Positions 54,681 through 61,187 of a DNA stretch of 64,000 nt are shown here, piece after piece. This stretch comes from BOG-908 sp963848205. Its GTDB lineage: Bacteria > Pseudomonadota > Alphaproteobacteria > Acetobacterales > Acetobacteraceae. Positions within the stretch are counted from its first letter, which is position 1; the number at the start of each line of letters is the position of its first letter. Below the pieces are notes generated by a model. It did no database searches. It was given only the letters and a program-made list of their open reading frames with translations, and was not told the DNA's origin. A program made the position numbers and the translations under genes. The stretch covers positions 744,001-808,000 of the forward strand of contig CAWKCV010000003.1 of NCBI GenBank assembly GCA_963848205.1, written 5' to 3'.

Positions 54681-55460
54681 CTAGCGGGCGGCCATGCGGA
54701 TGGCGCCGTCGAGCCGCACGCACTCGCCGTTGAAATAGCCGTTGCGGATCATCTCCATCGCGAGCGAGGCAAACTCGTCCGTCATGCCAAGCCGCTTTGG
54801 AAAAGTCACGGAAGCGGCGAGCGCCATTTTCACGTTGTCGGCGATGCCTTGCAACAGCGGCGTGTCGAAGATGCCAGGCATGATCGTGTTGATCCGTATG
54901 CCCTCGCCGGAGAGGTCGCGCGCGATGGGGAGCGTCATGCCGACTACGCCCGCCTTCGATGCGGCATAGGCCGCCTGGCCGATCTGGCCGTCTTGTGCGG
55001 CGACCGACGCGGTGTTGACGATCGCGCCGCGTTCGCCGTGTTCGAGCGGATCGAGCGTGAGCATGCCGGCCGCACTCATTGCGAGACAGCGGAAGGTGCC
55101 GAGCAGATTGATCTCGATGATGCGTGTGAAATCCTGCATCGGGAAATGCCTGATTTCACCGGTTTTCTTGTCGCGGCTTGCCGTCTTGATGGCGTTGCCG
55201 GTGCCGGCGCAATTGATGAGCACGCGTTCCTGCCCGTGTGCCGCACGTGCTTTCTCGAAACCTGCCTGCACGTCGGCATCAGAGGTGACGTTCACGCGCG
55301 CGAACAGACCGCCGATCTCGTGCGCAAGAGTGGCACCCTGCTCAGCGTTCAGATCGAATATCGCAACTTTCGCGCCGTGCGCCGCCAGTGCCCGCGCCGC
55401 CGCCGCCCCCAACCCGCTCGCCCCACCCGTCACCACCGCCGCAATATTCCCGACATCCAT
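54681..55460 (-). CDS. Short-chain dehydrogenase/reductase, 3-hydroxyacyl-CoA dehydrogenase type
   Basis: A 259-aa NAD(P)-dependent SDR. TGGASGLG cofactor motif at residues 11-18, NCAG motif near residue 85, active-site Ser-Tyr-Lys around NTASVAAQDGQIGQAAYAASKAG. Sequence features (NIMPG-like INTIMPGIFDTPLL, FPKRLG) match the HSD10/3-hydroxyacyl-CoA dehydrogenase type II group. The neighbouring CoA transferase supports a role in acyl-CoA or branched-chain metabolism. Confidence 0.88.
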   Translation of the reverse strand: MDVGNIAAVVTGGASGLGAAAARALAAHGAKVAIFDLNAEQGATLAHEIGGLFARVNVTSDADVQAGFEKARAAHGQERVLINCAGTGNAIKTASRDKKTGEIRHFPMQDFTRIIEINLLGTFRCLAMSAAGMLTLDPLEHGERGAIVNTASVAAQDGQIGQAAYAASKAGVVGMTLPIARDLSGEGIRINTIMPGIFDTPLLQGIADNVKMALAASVTFPKRLGMTDEFASLAMEMIRNGYFNGECVRLDGAIRMAAR

Positions 55461-55474
55461 TGCCTGACCTCCCT

Positions 55475-55520
55475 AGCAAAAGTTCTTGGTCCTTCTTTTC
55501 AAAAAAAGGACTGCTTCCTT
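55475..55520 (+). repeat. Dispersed hairpin repeat, copy 15
   Basis: AAAAGTTCTTGGTCCTTCTTTTC and AAAAAAAGGACTGCTTCC form the stem. It lies between the CoA transferase stop and the SDR start. Confidence 0.75.
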
Positions 55521-56634
55521 AAATGACTTGGTTGTTCTTGAGCTGCGCCACGCGCTCCCCCGTATATTTCAGCTCCTCAAGTATGGAAGCCGTATGGTCG
55601 CAAGCCGCCCACGGCTCCAGCGCAGGTGCCGACGAAAACCGCGGCGCCGGCGCCGGCTGCAACGTCCCATCGACGTCGATGAAGGTCCCGCGTGCGATAT
55701 TATGCGGGTGCAGCGGTGCTTCGGCGAGCGAGAGTATCGGCGCCACGCAGGCGTCGGTACCGTCGAAAATTGCGGCCCATTCATCGCGTGTGCGTGTGGC
55801 GATGATGGCGGCGAGTTTGCGTTTCAGGGCCGGCCAGGCGGCGGCGTCCATCTGCGCGTCGAAATCGGGGTCGTTCGCCAGGCCGAGTTTGTCGCGCAGG
55901 ATGGCGTAGAACGGTCCTTCGATGGCGCCGATCGCGAGGTCACGGCCGTCGGCGCAGCGGTAGGTGTCGTAGAAGTGCGCGCCGCCGTCGAGCAGATTGG
56001 CCTGGCGTTCGTCGCGCCACAGGCCGGCCGCGTGCATGCCCCAGGTCATCGCCGAGAGTAGCGCCGAGCCGTCGGTCATCGCCGCGTCCACCACCTGGCC
56101 GGGAGCGCCCATGCGCACGGCGAGCAGCGCGGCGAGCATGCCGAACGCGAGCATCATGCCGCCGCCGCCGAAATCACCGAGATAATTCACCGGCGGCACG
56201 GGCGGTTCGTTGGCACGGCCGATCGTGTGCAGCGTGCCGGAGATGGCGATGTAGTCGATATCGTGTCCGGCGGTGTGGGCAAGCGGGCCGGTCTGCCCCC
56301 ACCCGGTCATGCGGCCATAGACGAGCTTCGGCTGGTCGGCGAGCAACACCTCCGGCCCCAGGCCGAGCCGTTCCATCACACCGGGGCGGAAGCCTTCGAT
56401 GATGCCGTCGGCACTGCGGCAGAGGTCGCGCAGAAGCTCGATGGCGCCGGGCTTCTTCATATCGACGGACATGGTGCGGCGGGAGCGGAGCAGCGGGTCG
56501 CCCGGCAGCCGCGCGGCATGAGGGCGTTCGACACGGATGACATCGGCGCCGTGGTCGGCCAGCATCATGCCGCAGAACGGACCGGGGCCGATGCCGGCAA
56601 ATTCAATGATACGCAGATGGCTGAGCGGCGGCAT
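55519..56634 (-). CDS. Family III CoA transferase (CaiB/BaiF; racemase-like)
   Basis: A 371-aa enzyme of the formyl-CoA-transferase/alpha-methylacyl-CoA racemase family. The start is the family pattern LSHLRIIEFAGIGPGPFCGMMLADHGADVIRVE. GHDIDYIAISG and NYLGDFGGGGMMLA are the segments that in AMACR hold the catalytic His-Asp pair (the His and Asp are in place). ATG 56634 (MPPLSHL) is chosen; ATG 56655 is an alternative. It is divergent from the GNAT gene. The family does not allow one to separate transferase from racemase here. Confidence 0.88.
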   Translation of the reverse strand: MPPLSHLRIIEFAGIGPGPFCGMMLADHGADVIRVERPHAARLPGDPLLRSRRTMSVDMKKPGAIELLRDLCRSADGIIEGFRPGVMERLGLGPEVLLADQPKLVYGRMTGWGQTGPLAHTAGHDIDYIAISGTLHTIGRANEPPVPPVNYLGDFGGGGMMLAFGMLAALLAVRMGAPGQVVDAAMTDGSALLSAMTWGMHAAGLWRDERQANLLDGGAHFYDTYRCADGRDLAIGAIEGPFYAILRDKLGLANDPDFDAQMDAAAWPALKRKLAAIIATRTRDEWAAIFDGTDACVAPILSLAEAPLHPHNIARGTFIDVDGTLQPAPAPRFSSAPALEPWAACDHTASILEELKYTGERVAQLKNNQVI

Positions 56635-56715
56635 GGCGATGTGGTAGGGTGGCATGTGCGCGGACGCAAGAATGCGTCGGCGCGGCAGGACGACGGCAGG
56701 GAGTGAGCGCGTTCG

Positions 56716-57246
56716 ATGATTACCGTGCGCCGGGCGGAGTTGGCGGATTCGGCGGCCATTGGCGCCGTGCATGTGGCCGCGTGGCGCAGCGCCTATCCGG
56801 GCATTCTGCCGGAAGCCTATCTCGCCGGCCTCTCGCCCACACGCATGGCGCTGCATTACCGGGCGGCGATCGCTTCGGGTGCCTCGGTAATGGTGGCGAC
56901 CGCGCGGGGGCAGGGGCCGCGGATCGTCGGTTTTACCACGGCCGGGCCGGCTCGCACGGCGGGGCTGGGCGATGCGGAAATCGAGACATTGTATGTGCTC
57001 GACGATTGGCGCGACCAGGGGGTAGGGAGGCGGATGATGCAGGCAGCGGCGAGCCAGCTTGTCTCGCTTGGCCATGGCTCGGTGTTTGTGTGGGTGCTGC
57101 GGGACAATCCGAGCCGATGGTTTTATCGGCATCTGGGCGGGCAGCCGGCGGCGGAGGGGCAGACGCGGCTGGCGGGCGTGGCGCTGCCGCAGGTGGCGTA
57201 TCGGTGGGACCCGATCGATCGGCTGCTCGCGGCGGAGGCGGCTTGA
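56716..57246 (+). CDS. GNAT-family N-acetyltransferase
   Basis: A 176-aa acetyltransferase with acetyl-CoA-binding motif A (VLDDWRDQGVGRRMMQAAASQLV, containing the Q/RxxGxG/A signature QGVGRR) and motif B (LRDNPSRWFYRHLGGQPAAEG). Substrate unknown. Start ATG 56716, 81 bases from the divergent CoA transferase gene, so they probably share a promoter region. Confidence 0.9.
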   Translation: MITVRRAELADSAAIGAVHVAAWRSAYPGILPEAYLAGLSPTRMALHYRAAIASGASVMVATARGQGPRIVGFTTAGPARTAGLGDAEIETLYVLDDWRDQGVGRRMMQAAASQLVSLGHGSVFVWVLRDNPSRWFYRHLGGQPAAEGQTRLAGVALPQVAYRWDPIDRLLAAEAA

Positions 57247-57288
57247 GGAAGCAGTCCTTTCTTGCAAAAAGAACCAAGAACTTCTGCT
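57245..57288 (-). repeat. Dispersed hairpin repeat, copy 16
   Basis: GCAGTCCTTTCTTG and AAAAAGAACC form a stem with one C-A mismatch, an intermediate between the GTCC and GTTC types. It directly follows the GNAT stop and separates it from the convergent secreted protein gene. Confidence 0.7.
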
Positions 57289-57297
57289 GGTCAGCTG

Positions 57298-58422
57298 CTA
57301 CTTTCGACAGGTTAGGGGGGCTGGGCCTAGAAGCACGGTTTCACCGGGGAAGCTGTAGGCTTGGTGGATGGCGTCGGACGGGTAGGTGCGGGTGAACCAT
57401 TGCAGCATCGCTTCCGTTTGCAGCGTGTAGGTCAGCATCTTTCCATTCACACTGACCTTCTGGCGGTAGTTTTGCACTTTTGCCGTGGCGTCCTCCACGG
57501 CATCGCCCGTCTCGATATAGTTCTGGAAGCAGCGATTTTTGCCGAACCAGTCGCCCCATTCGCGCGTGAGGCTGGTGCCGAACGCGTCATGCACCACTTC
57601 GGCCACTTCGTGCGCCAGCGTGTCCGCATCGGGCGACGGAATTTGGAACAGGTCGTTCACATTCTCCAGCCATGACGTGTAGGTGAAAACCGTGTTCTCG
57701 GCTCCGTTCTGATGCAGGTAGTTGCTGTGATAACCGAACGCACCGGCATCGAGCGCATTGTAAGTAAAGAAGATCACGTAGGTGCTGGCCGAATAGTTGC
57801 GGCGTAGGGCGGCTGCGATCGCGCCGTCGATCCCGTGCCCGTTGACGATGGCAAGATATTTGCCGGACCTGGATTGCATGACCTGCGTGCCGCCGACGGG
57901 GAGCGTCACGTCGAGCGGGGGCGCAACGCTGGGCGACAATATCAAATGCCAGCCCGAAGGTGCGTGCGGGAATTCTGCATGCAGCATTGCGTCGGCGAAT
58001 TGCAGATGCCCGGTGTCGAACGAAGCTGCGGTGAAGATCGGGCTGTGCAGCACGCTCTGCATCGTGGGTGTCGCATCGAGCACGAGCGGCGCGCCGTTCA
58101 CCATCGTGTCGGGCACGGTCAGGCGGATCGGCACCAATATCGTGGGAACGATCGTGGTGGCCGCCCCCGCGTTCGGATCGGTGCCTAGCAGCGTGTAACT
58201 GTAGGATTGCCCGGCGACGGTGAACGGCCGGCTCCAACTCGGCAATGTCTGCACGGTGCCGCCAGCCAGCCCGCGCAACAGGGCGTCGTGCATCGCACCG
58301 TGTTTGGCACCGAGCAGGTCGGGGTCGTGATAGCCGGGGTTGAGCTTGGCCGGCTGTGCGATGGCGGCGCCGGCGACCATGGTGGCCATGGCGGCGGTCA
58401 GAACGCGCGCGGGCACAGGCAT
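57298..58422 (-). CDS. Secreted protein with HExxE motif
   Basis: A 374-aa exported protein. Signal peptide LTAAMATMVAGAAIA, and mature body with LAHEVAEVVHDAFG near residue 270 followed by GDWFGKN...YIETGDAVED. The HE-x-x-E pair and later acidic residues resemble uncharacterised secreted proteins of acidobacteria and proteobacteria; a metal-dependent peptidase is possible but the canonical second His is replaced by Glu. ATG 58422 is preceded by GAGGAG, which overlaps the end of the upstream PLP gene, so they are co-transcribed. Confidence 0.7.
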   Translation of the reverse strand: MPVPARVLTAAMATMVAGAAIAQPAKLNPGYHDPDLLGAKHGAMHDALLRGLAGGTVQTLPSWSRPFTVAGQSYSYTLLGTDPNAGAATTIVPTILVPIRLTVPDTMVNGAPLVLDATPTMQSVLHSPIFTAASFDTGHLQFADAMLHAEFPHAPSGWHLILSPSVAPPLDVTLPVGGTQVMQSRSGKYLAIVNGHGIDGAIAAALRRNYSASTYVIFFTYNALDAGAFGYHSNYLHQNGAENTVFTYTSWLENVNDLFQIPSPDADTLAHEVAEVVHDAFGTSLTREWGDWFGKNRCFQNYIETGDAVEDATAKVQNYRQKVSVNGKMLTYTLQTEAMLQWFTRTYPSDAIHQAYSFPGETVLLGPAPLTCRK

Positions 58423-58432
58423 CGTCATCTCC

Positions 58433-59713
58433 TCAGGCGAGCGCATTGCGCAGGTCGGCAATCAGGTCGTCGGGATGTTCCACGCCAATGGAGATCCGCA
58501 CAAGATTGTCCAGCAGGCCGAATTTCTGCTTGCGCTCGGCGGGAACCGCAATATGGGTCATCGCGGCGGGATGCGAGGCGAGGCTTTCCGTGCCGCCGAG
58601 GCTGACGGCCAGCTTGATCAACGTCAACCGGTCCAGGAACGCGAACGCTTCGCGCTCCCCGCCTTTGACATACACGCTGATCGTCGATCCCGGGCCGCTG
58701 CATTGGCGGCCGTAGAGGTCCGCTTCACGCGAGCCGGTGGCGAGATGGCCGAGGAAGCCGACTTTGTCGATCGATGGATGGTTGGCGAGAAAATCGGCGA
58801 CGCGGCCGGCATTTTCGCCAGCACGTGTCATGCGCAATTCCAGAGTCTCCAGGCTGCGCATGAGAAGCCAGCCGGTATGCGGGTCGCTCATCGTGCCGAA
58901 AGCGCTGCGCATGGAACGGATCGGTTTGAGCGCGGCGATACTGCCGAGCACCGCGCCGGCGACAACGTCGCTGTGGCCGCCGACATATTTCGTCAGCGAG
59001 TAGATCACCATATCGGCGCCATGCTGGAGCGGGTGTTGCCAGAGCGGGCCGAGGAATGTGTTGTCGACGATGACGGCCGGCTTGCCGCCCGGCTGGTCTG
59101 CAAGACCTGCGGCCAGTTGCGCGCAGTAGGCGATGTCGACCAGATCGTTCGTGGGATTTGCTGGCGTCTCCAGCATGAAAGCTGCAACGCGTCCGCCAGG
59201 TCCCAGCAGCTTGCGCGCGTCCCCGAGCCGCGCCGCAATATCCTCCGGCGGCAGGTTGCCGGCGAACTCCACACCCTGGATGCCGTATCGCGGCAGCACC
59301 TTCATCAGCAATGTTTCAGTGCCGCCGTAAATAGGCGCGTTGTAGAAGATGACGTCGCCAGGGCGTGCCACGCTCAGCAAGGTGGTGGCAATGGCCGCCA
59401 TCCCGCTGGCAAATACCAGCGCCGCCTCGGCGCCGTCCCAGACCGTCAGCCGATCTTCCAGGATTTCCAGATCGGGATTGTTGAATCGCGAATAAATCAG
59501 GCCAGGCTGCTCGCCTTCGCGCAACTCGCGCAGGCCAGCGACGAGCTCGAAGAACTCCTTGCCGTGCTGGGCGGACCGGAAGACGAATGTGCTGGTCTGG
59601 AAGATCGGGACCTTGACCGAGCCTTCGGAGAGAGCAGGGTCGTAGCCGAAACCCATCATCAGGGTTTCGGGGTGTAGCGTTTGGCCGGCTAAGACGCGCT
59701 TGTGGTGATTCAC
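58433..59713 (-). CDS. PLP-dependent Cys/Met metabolism enzyme (cystathionine gamma-synthase family)
   Basis: A 426-aa fold-type I enzyme. The cofactor lysine is in VIYSLTKYVGGHSDVVAGAV. YSRFNNPDLEILEDRLTVWDGAEAALVFASGMAAI is the family N-terminal block, with the Tyr that contacts the neighbouring active site. GTG 59713 is selected because AAGGAAC lies just upstream. It could be cystathionine gamma-synthase, methionine gamma-lyase or O-acetylhomoserine sulfhydrylase; residues visible do not settle which. Its stop overlaps the ribosome site of the secreted HExxE protein. Confidence 0.9.
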   Translation of the reverse strand: MNHHKRVLAGQTLHPETLMMGFGYDPALSEGSVKVPIFQTSTFVFRSAQHGKEFFELVAGLRELREGEQPGLIYSRFNNPDLEILEDRLTVWDGAEAALVFASGMAAIATTLLSVARPGDVIFYNAPIYGGTETLLMKVLPRYGIQGVEFAGNLPPEDIAARLGDARKLLGPGGRVAAFMLETPANPTNDLVDIAYCAQLAAGLADQPGGKPAVIVDNTFLGPLWQHPLQHGADMVIYSLTKYVGGHSDVVAGAVLGSIAALKPIRSMRSAFGTMSDPHTGWLLMRSLETLELRMTRAGENAGRVADFLANHPSIDKVGFLGHLATGSREADLYGRQCSGPGSTISVYVKGGEREAFAFLDRLTLIKLAVSLGGTESLASHPAAMTHIAVPAERKQKFGLLDNLVRISIGVEHPDDLIADLRNALA

Positions 59714-59728
59714 GGTTTTGTTCCTTGA

Positions 59729-59840
59729 AAAAGGAAGCAGTTCTTCTTTGGAAAAAAGAACCAAAAAACTTTGCCAGTTTAGCAACGCCTAGAGGATGAA
59801 AGTTTTGGTCCTTTTTTCGAAAAAGGACTGCTTGCTTCCT
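59729..59840. repeat. Dispersed hairpin repeat, copy 17 (inverted pair)
   Basis: Left copy GCAGTTCTTCTTTGG with AAAAAAGAACC (GTTC type); right copy AAAGTTTTGGTCCTTTTTTCG with AAAAAGGACTGCTTGC (GTCC type), in opposite orientation and about 40 bases apart. It lies between the aldo/keto reductase stop and the PLP gene. Confidence 0.8.
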
Positions 59841-60826
59841 TACTGATGCCCAGCTACCGCCCGTGGCAAATACCCGCTCTCCAGCGTCGCCACTTCCTCA
59901 CCGCCCAGCTTCAGCTCCAACGCCGCAATCGCATCTTCCAGATGCTGCGACTTGCTGGCGCCAATGATCGGCGACGTCACGCCTGGTTTGCCCAGCAACC
60001 ACGCCAATGCCACTTGCGCCATCGGGACACCGCGGGCAGCTGCGATCTTCTCGACAGCCCCGACGATGGCACGATCGTTTTCTTCGGTTCCGCGGTAGAG
60101 CGACTTGCCGAACTGGTCGGTCTCCGCGCGCTTCGTGGGCGGCGTGTCAGTCCACGCGCGCGTCAGCTTGCCGCGTGCAAGCGGGCTCCACGGAATGACG
60201 CCGATGCCTTCTTCCATGCACAGCGCGATCATCTCGCGCTCCTCCTCGCGGTAGAGCAGGTTTACGTGGTTTTGCATGGAAACGAAGCGAGTCCACCCAT
60301 TCAGGCGGCTGAGATAAAGCGCCTTGCAAAATTGCCAGGCGAACATGCTGGATGCGCCGATATAGCGCGCCTTTCCAGCACGAACCACGTCGTGCAGCGC
60401 CTCCAGTGTCTCCTCGATCGGCGTCTCGGGGTCGAAACGATGGATCTGGTAGAGGTCCACGTAATCCATGCCCAGCCGGCTGAGGCTTGCGTCGATTTCG
60501 GCCAGAATCGCCTTGCGCGACAGGCCGCGTCCGTTTGGGTCCTTGTGCATCGGGCCGTGCACTTTGGTGGCAACGACCACGGCATCGCGCGCAACGGCGC
60601 CCTTCAGCGCGCGGCCAAGTATCTCTTCGCTCGATCCCGCGGAATACACATTCGCGGTATCGAAGAAGTTGATCCCCGCATCAAGTGCACGCGCGATGAA
60701 GGGGCGGGCGTCGGCTTCCGGCAGCGTCCATTCATGCGTGCCGCGGCCTGGCTCGCCATAGGTCATGCAGCCTAGGCAAAGGCGGGAGACTTTCAGGCCG
60801 GTACGGCCTAGATTGATGTATTCCAA
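59840..60826 (-). CDS. Aldo/keto reductase (YajO-like)
   Basis: A 328-aa NADPH-dependent oxidoreductase. The catalytic tetrad is visible: Asp and Tyr in FFDTANVYS, Lys in VVATKVHG, His in LYQIHRFDPETP. Several features (GLKVSRLCLGCMTYG, NHVNLLYREEEREMI) are typical of the YajO/AKR11 group. The physiological substrate is unknown. ATG 60826. Confidence 0.92.
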   Translation of the reverse strand: MEYINLGRTGLKVSRLCLGCMTYGEPGRGTHEWTLPEADARPFIARALDAGINFFDTANVYSAGSSEEILGRALKGAVARDAVVVATKVHGPMHKDPNGRGLSRKAILAEIDASLSRLGMDYVDLYQIHRFDPETPIEETLEALHDVVRAGKARYIGASSMFAWQFCKALYLSRLNGWTRFVSMQNHVNLLYREEEREMIALCMEEGIGVIPWSPLARGKLTRAWTDTPPTKRAETDQFGKSLYRGTEENDRAIVGAVEKIAAARGVPMAQVALAWLLGKPGVTSPIIGASKSQHLEDAIAALELKLGGEEVATLESGYLPRAVAGHQ

Positions 60827-61182
60827 GTAAGCTTCCCTATTTTGAGATCACCGATTTGCTGAAAGCTGCCGGCTCGCTTCACACACCTGTCGAGGTCGTC
60901 TCGAACGTCGCCATGCTCGCCGACCAACCCGACCTTTCGCCCGCCAGCTTCTTGCACGTGAACGCCCGGATGCATCGCGCCCGCCCACTCAGCCAGATCA
61001 AGCACAGGGTGACATACGCGCAAGGCTTCCTCGTCGTCGACGGCATCCGTCATCACCAGCAGGCATCGCTCGGCTCCGGCTTTGTGATACATGACGTCAA
61101 GCACATGGCGTCGCATTGGCATTCAACTCACCCGGATGACAGGGTGCTAACTACCGCTTTCGCAGTCGCAGAGGCAGACTAG
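60827..61182 (+). other. Probable gene remnant ahead of the RND gene
   Basis: An open plus-strand frame from 60817 to the stop at 61180-61182 has high GC at third codon positions, as in real genes here, but no ATG, GTG or ribosome site in front. The first start-like codon is TTG 60856, giving 108 residues (ADQPDLSPASFLHVNARM; GFVIHDVKHMASHWHS). The product is not recognised. It may be the 3' end of a decayed gene. The opposite-strand frame 60808-61122 looks less coding. Confidence 0.4.
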
Positions 61183-61187
61183 CATCC

